Source: Pseudoalteromonas rubra
GTDB taxonomy: Bacteria; Pseudomonadota; Gammaproteobacteria; Enterobacterales; Alteromonadaceae
Reading direction: 5' to 3'
Length of the DNA stretch: 64,000 nucleotides
Assembly: GCF_000238295.3 (NCBI RefSeq)
Contig: NZ_AHCD03000020.1
Span: 434,001 to 498,000, forward strand
The notes beneath the pieces were generated by a model. That model did no database searches. It saw only the letters and a list, made by a program, of their open reading frames with translations, and was not told where the DNA came from. Shown piece after piece: positions 9,629 through 16,836 of the stretch. A program made the position numbers and the translations under genes. Positions within the stretch are counted from its first letter, which is position 1, and every line of letters begins with the position of its first letter.

Positions 9629-9837
9629 GGGCGTTTCCTTCATGGCGGATAGAGTGGGTGTTATAAACGCTGTACAAAACTAATACAAGTAGTTGGTAAG
9701 TATTTATAAAGATAGACAAAAAAGGCAAGGGAGTGATGAATATATTCATAGATATCCCTAAGCCTGCGCAATTCAGTTGTTGCTCTGGTTAACCTGTGGT
9801 AATTATCTGTTTACAATTTTAACCCGTGGAAAAAAGA

Positions 9838-10143
9838 ATGAAGCATAGCCCAAGGAAGCGACAGCAGGAAATAGAGCGGTTTAACCGCCTGGTCCAGCGC
9901 TCCATTCGTCAGATGCGTAATGAACTTGGCTTAAGCCAGAAAGATCTGGCCGCTAAAATGTCGTCAGCGGTTGACCAGTCAACGGTGAGTAACTGGGAAA
10001 GTGGCAAAACGGATATGACCAGTGCCCAGTTGCTGGATATCTTTATGATTTTTGGCAAGGACCTGGTTGCCATGTATTTCAGTTTCTTAAGCGACAAGCC
10101 ATCAGCCAGCCCGGAAAAGCAAAACGAAGAAGAGGAGTCGTAA
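9838..10143 (+). CDS. XRE/Cro-type helix-turn-helix regulator
   Basis: 101 residues from ATG 9838; a GTG at 9826 would add 4 residues. The core (about 18-75) is an XRE HTH with LGLSQKDLAAKM, DQSTVSNWESGKT and MTSAQLLDIFMIFG, where the recognition helix is TVSNWESG. The C-terminal tail is acidic and disordered (NEEEES). The stop is separated by one base from the next gene, encoding a membrane protein, so the two are probably one transcript and co-regulated. It may control this locus, including the downstream double-glycine peptide; that is inference. Confidence 0.85.
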   Translation: MKHSPRKRQQEIERFNRLVQRSIRQMRNELGLSQKDLAAKMSSAVDQSTVSNWESGKTDMTSAQLLDIFMIFGKDLVAMYFSFLSDKPSASPEKQNEEEES

Positions 10144-10144
10144 G

Positions 10145-10699
10145 ATGGATTTTTATACAATTTTTAGTTATTCAGGCTTCCCATTTATACTAGCTGCCTT
10201 GCTATATACATGGAAGTATGAAGGCTCACGATATTTTTTGCTCTTGATGTTGATTTTGGAGATCGTCGATTTAGCCCTATACAAGGTTAGTTATACCTGG
10301 ACGACGCACATGTATTTGTACAACATGGTGATATGTATGTTAATCGTAGTGCCTGTCGTCTACCGTAGTCGAATTGCGCTTTTTATATATCAGTTGACAG
10401 GTATCTCTTTCTTCTTGCGCGTTTATAAAAATCATCACTTCTCGGTGCAAGAGATAGGGTTGATATTGTTGCATCTTGTTGACTTTGTTCTGGCTGCATT
10501 TAAATACCTTGAGGTATGGTTATATAAGTTCTACCTGATTGATGGCTGGATAATGAGTAATGATATACGCAATTTTATAATGATCTCATTAAACTTGCTG
10601 ATGTACTTATGTTTGTTGACTTATGCCGTCAAAACGCCAGCCCGTGAACTTTTTTATAAGGAGCGTGGGGAAAGCTTTGCTACTAAAGCATCCGATTAG
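10145..10699 (+). CDS. multi-pass membrane protein of unknown function
   Basis: 184 residues, unrecognised. About five hydrophobic segments are visible (near residues 5-22, 30-45, 58-78, 100-118 and 140-160), rich in Leu, Ile, Phe and Tyr, with a charged C-terminal tail (RELFYKERGESF). The gene begins one base after the XRE regulator and is more A+T-rich than the core genes around it, suggesting an acquired cassette. A peptide gene with a double-glycine leader follows 162 bp downstream. The protein could be an immunity protein or a sensor/transport partner for that peptide. It lacks any visible peptidase or ATPase motif, so it is not a C39 ABC exporter. Confidence 0.7.
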   Translation: MDFYTIFSYSGFPFILAALLYTWKYEGSRYFLLLMLILEIVDLALYKVSYTWTTHMYLYNMVICMLIVVPVVYRSRIALFIYQLTGISFFLRVYKNHHFSVQEIGLILLHLVDFVLAAFKYLEVWLYKFYLIDGWIMSNDIRNFIMISLNLLMYLCLLTYAVKTPARELFYKERGESFATKASD

Positions 10700-10861
10700 T
10701 AGTACAAAATGCTTGGCGCGACTGTTAGGAGCCTTTAGTGCCGGACATGCTTACAAACCGGGGTTTACTAATGGTCGCAAAGTGTGTATTTGTATTAATA
10801 AATTCATCATGCTGAGTGCAATCCCATAGGGTGTGCCAGTAAATAGCGAGGAAGCATAGGA

Positions 10862-10975
10862 ATGAAAAACATCAGCAAAGCAGATTTGTTAAAAGTTCAG
10901 GGTGGGGTTAACAAGCCCGGTGATACGAATTTACCACCAAGAAGTCAGCCAATTGAAAAGCCCCCCAAGTCTTAA
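10862..10975 (+). CDS. double-glycine leader peptide (bacteriocin/pheromone-like), Pro-rich mature part
   Basis: 37 residues. The first 15, MKNISKADLLKVQGG, match the pattern of double-glycine leaders: a polar/charged start, hydrophobic residues at spaced positions (LL, V) and GG. Leaders of this type are cut after GG by C39-peptidase ABC exporters. The mature part would be 22 residues with six Pro, four Lys and one Arg and no Cys, so neither disulfide nor lanthionine chemistry is likely. AGGA (10849-10852) lies 9 nt before the ATG. No exporter is in the window, so processing would depend on one elsewhere. It is downstream of the XRE and membrane-protein genes. Assignment to bacteriocin, pheromone or modified-peptide precursor is open. 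Confidence 0.7.
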   Translation: MKNISKADLLKVQGGVNKPGDTNLPPRSQPIEKPPKS

Positions 10976-10983
10976 AGGCTTTT
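10956..10983 (+). terminator. possible terminator overlapping the peptide stop codon
   Basis: Stem AAAAGCC (10956-10962) / GGCTTTT (10977-10983) with the last codons and stop of the double-glycine peptide in the loop. It ends in a short run of T. It is weaker than the other terminators in the window. Confidence 0.45.
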
Positions 10984-11337
10984 AACCTGGTAGCCCCTGT
11001 GTCGGGTCTTTACTCAGTGTGCGCTTTGGGTGGCGCTCAGGTGTCAGGCTCATTTAATTACCATCTTCGGGGCTATTCGATTACCGGCTAAAGCACGGGT
11101 ATCAGACTGGCGGTAAAAGTGTTTCACCGTCAGTCATTCATTTACGCCCAGGTTAAGCGATCAGCGTTCCACTTCCACTCAGTCATCATCCTGTAAAAAA
11201 ACTGCGCTAGCGCAAGCAATTTTAATTTTACTCAGCTAAAATACCCGGTTATACGTTATTCTCAGCCGTGCTGTCTGTGCAGGTATCTGTAGGCTCGCAG
11301 TGGTGCGGTGTTCTTTGCTCAATGACACGGGGTTTGT
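10984..11337. other. gene-free region with inverted repeats
   Basis: About 350 bases with no supported gene. A 10-bp stem with one G-T pair (GACTGGCGGT 11105-11114 / ACCGTCAGTC 11126-11135) has no T tract after it. A perfect 12-bp palindrome TGCGCTAGCGCA (11203-11214) follows a run of A and precedes AT-rich sequence. The promoter of the phosphoribosyltransferase gene presumably lies in the last 100 bases, but no clear -35/-10 pair could be fixed. Confidence 0.5.
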
Positions 11338-11901
11338 ATGTCTGACAAGTGCTATATCACGGCGCAACAATTACTTGAAGATTCATTTCGACTGGCCGCT
11401 CAGGTTTATGAAGACGGCTTTCGTCCTGACTTTATTATCGGCATCTGGCGCGGTGGTGCGCCTATCGGGATTGCAGTTCAGGAATACTATGATTACAAAG
11501 GCATAGAAACCGACCACATTGCAGTGCGTACCTCGTCTTATTACGGCATTGGCAAGCAGTCGAAAGAGATCAAAGTACACGGTTTGCATTATATTGTTGA
11601 AAACGCCAATGCGGGCGACTCGTTGCTGATTGTGGACGATGTGTTTGACTCGGGCCGCAGTATTTATGCGCTGCGTGAAAAACTCGAAGAGCTGATGCGC
11701 CTGAACCTGCCAAAAGACATTCGTGTTGCTTGTCCGTATTACAAGCCGACCAATAAAAAAGTCCCTATGACGCCGGATTACTTTATCCACGAGTCGGACG
11801 AGTGGCTGGTGTTCCCGCACGAATTATCAGGCTTAACGCCGGATGAGCTGATCGCTGGTAAATCAGATTTGGCCAATATCAAAGAGCTGTTTGCCAAGTA
11901 A
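11338..11901 (+). CDS. purine-type phosphoribosyltransferase
   Basis: 187 residues. The type I PRTase signature LLIVDDVFDSGRSIYA (about 95-110) binds PRPP. The hood/base-binding end has PDYFIHESDEWLVFPHE, where an aromatic residue stacks on the purine. The PPi-loop region has IIGIWRGGAPIG (about 33-44). Such enzymes salvage hypoxanthine, guanine or xanthine to the nucleotide using PRPP. It resembles the COG2236 group (predicted hypoxanthine-type PRTases) rather than canonical Hpt, so base specificity is uncertain. It stands as a single gene ended by a strong terminator. Confidence 0.8.
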   Translation: MSDKCYITAQQLLEDSFRLAAQVYEDGFRPDFIIGIWRGGAPIGIAVQEYYDYKGIETDHIAVRTSSYYGIGKQSKEIKVHGLHYIVENANAGDSLLIVDDVFDSGRSIYALREKLEELMRLNLPKDIRVACPYYKPTNKKVPMTPDYFIHESDEWLVFPHELSGLTPDELIAGKSDLANIKELFAK

Positions 11902-11922
11902 GCCGGGCCAACAGGCATCAAT

Positions 11923-11959
11923 AAAAAGCCGCACTGACACTGCTCAGCGCGGCTTTTTT
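11923..11959 (+). terminator. intrinsic terminator after phosphoribosyltransferase gene
   Basis: Stem AAAAAGCCGC (11923-11932) / GCGGCTTTTT (11949-11958) with a run of six T. Confidence 0.88.
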
Positions 11960-12018
11960 GTGGCCATAGATCTGTTACACTCGCGCTATTGTGCTTTTTG
12001 AGATGATGACCGTTTTCT

Positions 12019-12948
12019 ATGACAACAGCCACGCCCGATTATCAGGCTATTTTGCAACACGTTGCACAGCAGGTTCAGCCCTTCTCCCAGCAGGGAAAGG
12101 TCGCTGATTATATTCCTGCGCTGGCTGAGCAGCCACTGGGGCAGTTTGCTATTGCACTGCAAACTGCCGACGGACAGACCTTCAGTGCCGGCCACTGTGA
12201 CAGCCGTTTTACCATTCAATCTGTCTCTAAGGTGATGACCCTGACGCTGGCGTTACAGCGTTATGGTGATGAGCTGTGGCAACGCGTGGGCAAAGAGCCG
12301 TCGGGGACGGCATTTAACTCCCTCACGCAGCTTGAGTTTGAAAATGGCATCCCCCGTAATCCCTTTATAAATGCCGGGGCCATTGTTACCTGCGATGCCT
12401 TGTTCAGCCGCCTGAGTGCGCCTATCCACACTATGCTGGAAAGTTATCGCTGCCACACGGCGAATCCAAAAGTGGCCATTAACAAGGTGGTGGCGCAATC
12501 TGAGTACGATCATCGTTATCGCAATGCCGCCATGGCCTACCTGATGAAATCATTTGGTAACTTTGACAATCAGGTGGAAGAGGTGCTGTGGTCGTATTTT
12601 AATTTTTGTGCCATTGAGCTCAATGTCTGCGAACTAGCACGGGCATTTTCTTATCTGTCAACGGGTGGAGTATGTCAGCAAAGTGGTCAGCAGGTGCTAA
12701 GTACACGTCAAACCCAGCAGCTTAATTCTTTGCTGTTTACCAGTGGTTTGTATGATGCTGCCGGAGACTTTGCTTATCGGGTGGGGATGCCGGGCAAATC
12801 CGGGGTGTCGGGCACCATCATTGCTGTCGCACCGGGTCGCTTTACGGTGGCGGTATGGTCACCGGGGCTCGATAAAGTCGGTAATTCCGTTGCGGGTATT
12901 GCGGCGCTTGAGTTACTGGCTGAAAAGCTGGGCACCGCATTATTTTAG
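12019..12948 (+). CDS. glsA: glutaminase
   Basis: 309 residues, the usual length of bacterial GlsA/GlsB (about 308-310). It hydrolyses L-glutamine to glutamate and ammonia in the cytoplasm. The serine-dependent beta-lactamase-like active site is visible as FTIQSVSKV (SxxK, about 65-72), with the family motifs NPFINAGAI (about 114-122), YRNAAMAYLMKSFGN and the C-terminal GKSGVSGTI / NSVAGIAALE. It is flanked by terminators on both sides, so it is monocistronic. Confidence 0.95.
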   Translation: MTTATPDYQAILQHVAQQVQPFSQQGKVADYIPALAEQPLGQFAIALQTADGQTFSAGHCDSRFTIQSVSKVMTLTLALQRYGDELWQRVGKEPSGTAFNSLTQLEFENGIPRNPFINAGAIVTCDALFSRLSAPIHTMLESYRCHTANPKVAINKVVAQSEYDHRYRNAAMAYLMKSFGNFDNQVEEVLWSYFNFCAIELNVCELARAFSYLSTGGVCQQSGQQVLSTRQTQQLNSLLFTSGLYDAAGDFAYRVGMPGKSGVSGTIIAVAPGRFTVAVWSPGLDKVGNSVAGIAALELLAEKLGTALF

Positions 12949-12964
12949 GTGACAGTGAGACACA

Positions 12965-12992
12965 AAAAACGGGAGCCATGGCTCCCGTTTTT
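12965..12992. terminator. bidirectional terminator between glsA and gsk
   Basis: Perfect 28-bp palindrome centred at 12978/12979: AAAAACGGGAGCCA followed by its reverse complement, with terminal A and T runs that serve both strands of this convergent pair. Confidence 0.92.
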
Positions 12993-12994
12993 GC

Positions 12995-14299
12995 TTACTG
13001 GTCCCAGTAAGTTTGTTCGAGCGAGTCTTCGCGCTCTGGCAGGCCACGCGACAGGCGCGGTGAGTGCTGTACTAATACCTCATAGCTGGCGCGGTTAGCA
13101 TATTTGCTGATCTGTGCCAGTGAAGAATAGGTAATGGCGTGCTGCTCATGTTTGGCTGAATTTGGCACGTTGAGCTTGTGATAGACGTTCGCCGACAGGT
13201 CGTGTAAGACTGCCGCCAATGCACAATCTCCGGCACCATTGGTATTTTTAATGGTATCCGGGCCACCCATGTAAGGGGCGGTATGGCTATACGCCTTGAT
13301 TGGCTGTTTACACGCACTGCGGCGCATTGCCCGGGAGAATTCATACTGGTTGAATTCAGGGATAGCGCCTGGCAGCAGCGGGTACTCGGTTTCGCGTTTC
13401 TTCTCATCATCCACGTAACCGGCCATAAACAGGCCCTTAGGTCCGGCTGTACAGATCACTAAATCAACCCAGTCCAGCGCTTTGTCAGCGGCCAGCAACG
13501 GGTCGTCAAAACCGGTGATGGCTTCGCCTTCTTCCTCATTCATGGCCAGAATGTCGACGTGTTTTTCAACGAACTCTGCCCACCAGGTCGGATCTTGCTC
13601 AATCAGGAACTTAGTGCCCAGCGTTAATACCACGGGCACACCGGCATCGTTGGCATATTTCACTGCCTGCATGGTGGCCTGAGTCATAGTTTCTTCACCT
13701 GAAGTACGCATCAGATAAGCACTGATCACTAATGCTGAGGCGTGTTCAATCAATGACTTGTCAATAGACTCAGGTTTAAGGTGGTTCATCATGCCGGCAC
13801 TGATGGCGAAGGTCCGCTCGCCACTGTCGTCAATCAGTGTAAAGCAGCGGCCGATGGGACCCGGAACGGGTTGCAGATAATCGAGATCGACCCGGCTGGA
13901 GGTATTGCACAAAAACTTATAGGCATAACTGCCTATTTGGATGTTTTCGCTCATGACGCCCAGTAACACCGAGCGGCTATCAGCCAGCACTGAATAGTTG
14001 TGCATGGTGTTGCCAATGGTGCCGCCAGCAAATTCATAGTCAATCATGTCATCACGTTTCAGGCGATCGTAAAGCGCATTGGTGACATCATTGTCTATCA
14101 CTTGAGACATACCGCGTTGCAACCCAAACTCATCCAGGAAGGCCTGATCGACCTTAGCTTCGATGTCTACTACAATTTGGTCTATCCCACAAATGTAGTT
14201 GCGTTTAAGTCGATCAACGACATGTAACTGGTTAATTATAGGGTCTTTATCTTCGACTGGAAAATAATGTTTATGTCTTCTGCGGCCCGGAAATTTCAT
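12995..14299 (-). CDS. gsk: inosine-guanosine kinase
   Basis: 434 residues, the same length as E. coli Gsk. It is a ribokinase/PfkB-fold enzyme phosphorylating inosine and guanosine to IMP and GMP with ATP in purine salvage. Diagnostic segments are MKFPGRRRHKHYFPV at the start, AGGTIGNTMHNYSVLAD, GPIGRCFTLI, the kinase active site NTNGAGDCALAAVLHD (about 352-367, catalytic Asp in GAGD) and the C-terminal SPRLSRGLPEREDSLE. Together with the upstream PRTase it extends purine salvage in this area. It is transcribed divergently from tadA. Confidence 0.97.
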   Translation of the reverse strand: MKFPGRRRHKHYFPVEDKDPIINQLHVVDRLKRNYICGIDQIVVDIEAKVDQAFLDEFGLQRGMSQVIDNDVTNALYDRLKRDDMIDYEFAGGTIGNTMHNYSVLADSRSVLLGVMSENIQIGSYAYKFLCNTSSRVDLDYLQPVPGPIGRCFTLIDDSGERTFAISAGMMNHLKPESIDKSLIEHASALVISAYLMRTSGEETMTQATMQAVKYANDAGVPVVLTLGTKFLIEQDPTWWAEFVEKHVDILAMNEEEGEAITGFDDPLLAADKALDWVDLVICTAGPKGLFMAGYVDDEKKRETEYPLLPGAIPEFNQYEFSRAMRRSACKQPIKAYSHTAPYMGGPDTIKNTNGAGDCALAAVLHDLSANVYHKLNVPNSAKHEQHAITYSSLAQISKYANRASYEVLVQHSPRLSRGLPEREDSLEQTYWDQ

Positions 14300-14469
14300 G
14301 TTTTACCCGTGTGTGTTGAGCTCGTCAAATAAAAAAAGCGGCGAATTATAGCTTAAATTGATGTCATTGAGCCATGGCAATTTGCTAATTTTAGCAATAT
14401 AACTGTCACAGTGCGCAGTTCGCGACAATACGCTAGAATATCCCCCATTTTGTACCCAGGAGCATTTAG

Positions 14470-14991
14470 GTGGACGAACAACAGCAAGATCTTTATTGGA
14501 TGCAGCGTGCATTGGAGTATGCCGACAAGGCCGAGCAGGAAGATGAGATCCCGGTTGGTGCCGTTGTGGTAAAAGACGGTGAGCTGGTTGGCGCGGGCTG
14601 GAACCGCTCTATTTGTTGTCACGATCCGTCGGCCCATGCGGAAATGCTGGCGATCCGGGATGCAGGTCAGCGCATCGAAAATTATCGTCTGGTAGATTGC
14701 ACTTTATATGTCACGCTGGAGCCATGTCCTATGTGTGCTGGCTTGCTGGTACATAGCCGAATTAAACGGGTGGTGTTTGGTGCCTCGGATGCGAAAACGG
14801 GGGCTGCGGGGTCAATCATGAATTTGCTGCAGGAGCCGAAACTGAACCACCAGGTTGAGGTGACCGGCGGGGTCTTAGCCGAGCAATGTGGCGAGAAATT
14901 ATCGGCATTTTTTAGGCGTCGACGCAAAGAGATCAAGGCGCAGAAAAAAGCCAGGCAAGCCGGATTTAACGACCAAGCAGCTCAGGATTGA
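14470..14991 (+). CDS. tadA: tRNA(Arg) adenosine-34 deaminase
   Basis: 173 residues from a GTG start, supported by AGGAG (14458-14462) 7 nt upstream. TadA deaminates wobble adenosine 34 of tRNA-Arg(ACG) to inosine and is essential in most bacteria. The zinc-dependent cytidine-deaminase fold motifs are present: HAEMLAIRDAG (about 55-65; His ligand and catalytic Glu) and PCPMCAGLLVHSRI (about 85-98; two Cys ligands). The lysine-rich C-terminal extension (RRRRKEIKAQKKARQ) is typical for tRNA contact. The 3' end overlaps convergently by 10 bp with the Arg-rich ORF on the minus strand. Confidence 0.97.
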   Translation: MDEQQQDLYWMQRALEYADKAEQEDEIPVGAVVVKDGELVGAGWNRSICCHDPSAHAEMLAIRDAGQRIENYRLVDCTLYVTLEPCPMCAGLLVHSRIKRVVFGASDAKTGAAGSIMNLLQEPKLNHQVEVTGGVLAEQCGEKLSAFFRRRRKEIKAQKKARQAGFNDQAAQD

Positions 14992-15146
14992 GCCGCTCTT
15001 TCGTCTGCCGCAATTTGGATCAGTGCATAGATGCGACGGCGTAATAAAATCTTACGGTTGATGTTGCGTAACATAATACGGCGACGATTTGGATTCGTGT
15101 TGCGCGTGTTACGTTTAAACTGATGAGTTCGACGTCTTCTTAGCAT
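14982..15146 (-). CDS. unrecognised 54-residue Arg-rich protein
   Basis: 54 residues, beginning MLRRRRTHQFKRNTRN and continuing with RRRIMLRNINRKILLRRR, then a neutral tail ending in DERAAQS. It has 15 Arg, 2 Lys and 1 His against 2 acidic residues. A GGAGG Shine-Dalgarno 5 nt before the ATG strongly supports translation. The basic, amphipathic layout resembles ribosome-associated or nucleic-acid-binding small proteins, but no family (rpmH, rmf, rpmJ) matches. It sits between tadA and mltF; the mltF gene upstream on the same strand ends in the 118 bp before it. Function is unknown. Confidence 0.65.
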   Translation of the reverse strand: MLRRRRTHQFKRNTRNTNPNRRRIMLRNINRKILLRRRIYALIQIAADERAAQS

Positions 15147-15264
15147 CGTAACCTCCATTTTTAGTGAGAGAACAACTACGCGCGACAGCTATAGCGTATT
15201 CGTATGTCAACTTGATGACAGGCTCTGAATACCGTACCGGGTACTTAACGGAACGCCTTGTAGA

Positions 15265-16653
15265 TCATTGGGCTGGTTGCTCTGAGTCTGTATTGACTTG
15301 AAGGGCCCCATTTTCGTCCAACCAGATCAGGGCGTCGTAGTATCGGCGAATATTATCTACATAGGTCACTGCCACATCGCCGCGCGCATATCCATATTTT
15401 GTCTCTCGATAGTAGCGCTTTTTAGTCAGCAGTGGTAGTCGTTTTTTCACCTCTGCCCAGCTGGTTGGCGAGCCACCCTGACGTATCGTCAGCTTACGTG
15501 CATCATTCACATGGCCCCACCCCACATTATACGCAGCAAGCGCAAACCAGGTTCTGTCTGGCGTACCTATCTGTTTGGGGATGCGATTAATGAGTTTACG
15601 TAAATAGCGAGCGCCACCGCGAATATTCTGTTCCGGTTTGAGCCTGTGTGTTACGCCAACTTGTTTGGCTGTGCGCTGTGTGAGCATCATGATCCCGCGT
15701 ACACCGGTGGGCGATTTAGCCCTGGGATTCCACATTGATTCCTGATAGCTCAGTGCGGCGAGTAAACGCCAGTCCAGCTGGTGCTGCTCAGCATATTGCA
15801 TAAACCAGTGCTGATATTTAGGCAGTGTGGTTTTACTCGCTTCGACAAAAGCCAGGGTGTTGACGTAATTAAAGCGTCTGACATGACCAAAGTACTTCTC
15901 TTCGAGCGCGGCGAGTTGCTGAGATTGCTGCATTTTGGCAAAAAACGGCGGCAGCAGTGCATATAAAGAATCGTCTTTTTCGTTGCGCAGCACCCAGGAA
16001 ACCGGATCGGCCTGAGTGACGGAAAATGCGATGCTGACATTGGGGTGGTAACGTCGGAACAGGGCCAGCGAGTGCGAATCGACCACTGTGTATTGTATGT
16101 CGCCGTCGATGATCCCTTGTAATAGCTCTTCCTGATCCCGGTCATCGACGGTTTGCCAGCTGAGCTCTGGGTACTGCTTTTGTGCAGCCTGCAAAGAGAT
16201 CACATGGTGGCTGTCCGCTAAAACGGTGACAGGTCCGGTTAACTGGGCAAAGTTGCGAGGTCGGGTATTGCCTTGTTTAAAGACCAACTTTTGGCTGATC
16301 TCCCGATAGCTGGGGCCAAAACGAAAATGGGCCGCGCGCTGAGGGTGATAGCTGAGCCCTGCCGCTGCCATGTCCAGATCACCACTTTGCAGGCGTTCGA
16401 ACAGTTTTTTCAGGCTGAAAAAAGGCACCATTTGTAACTCAACGCCGAGCTCATTGGCAAACTGCTCTGCCAGTTCATACTCAAACCCCTGTTCACCGCC
16501 AATGCCCTGATAAAAGGTCGCGGGTCCCACCAGGGTGCCAATGCGGATCACTTCCTGCGCTTTGATCTGTTGTAATTGAGTGGCAGGCATTTTTTCGCAG
16601 CTGCTTAATAGCAATACACAGCACAGTACCAGCACAGAGGAAAGCAAACGCAT
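15265..16653 (-). CDS. mltF: membrane-bound lytic murein transglycosylase F
   Basis: 462 residues. The N-terminus is a lipoprotein signal with lipobox LLSSC (Cys19), so the mature protein is lipid-anchored, probably in the outer membrane. Residues about 35-265 are an ABC substrate-binding-like (SBP_bac_3) regulatory domain (GFEYELAEQFANELGVEL, GDLDMAAAGLSY). Residues about 285-425 are a lysozyme-like SLT domain with the catalytic Glu in LSYQESMWNP (near 303), plus GVRGIMMLTQRTA and FALAAYNVGWGHV. MltF cleaves peptidoglycan to 1,6-anhydromuropeptides. The divergent arrangement with purL is the same as in E. coli. Confidence 0.96.
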   Translation of the reverse strand: MRLLSSVLVLCCVLLLSSCEKMPATQLQQIKAQEVIRIGTLVGPATFYQGIGGEQGFEYELAEQFANELGVELQMVPFFSLKKLFERLQSGDLDMAAAGLSYHPQRAAHFRFGPSYREISQKLVFKQGNTRPRNFAQLTGPVTVLADSHHVISLQAAQKQYPELSWQTVDDRDQEELLQGIIDGDIQYTVVDSHSLALFRRYHPNVSIAFSVTQADPVSWVLRNEKDDSLYALLPPFFAKMQQSQQLAALEEKYFGHVRRFNYVNTLAFVEASKTTLPKYQHWFMQYAEQHQLDWRLLAALSYQESMWNPRAKSPTGVRGIMMLTQRTAKQVGVTHRLKPEQNIRGGARYLRKLINRIPKQIGTPDRTWFALAAYNVGWGHVNDARKLTIRQGGSPTSWAEVKKRLPLLTKKRYYRETKYGYARGDVAVTYVDNIRRYYDALIWLDENGALQVNTDSEQPAQ

Positions 16654-16783
16654 AAGTGACTTTTGGCTCCTTGATCAAATGAGAGTGACAGACCGCTCCA
16701 TGCTCGCAATTAACGGTGCTTTTGTGAAGGGGCTTTTTTTCGATAATTGCTAAATTTGAGTTAAATAAGGAGGGCAAATCGAC

Positions 16784-16789
16784 TATAAT
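16784..16789 (+). promoter_or_regulatory. candidate -10 element for purL
   Basis: Exact TATAAT about 50 bp before the purL start in the mltF/purL divergent region. The hexamer at the matching -35 distance (TTAAAT) is poor. No PurR-box match was convincing. Confidence 0.35.
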
Positions 16790-16836
16790 GGCGGCCCAAA
16801 ATATCGTTCAATCCTTAACCCCGGATGAAAATACCT

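Noticed and set aside
10623..10829. 68-codon frame overlapping the end of the membrane protein gene
   Set aside because: Out of frame with the supported gene, no RBS, and ends just before the GG-leader peptide's own RBS.
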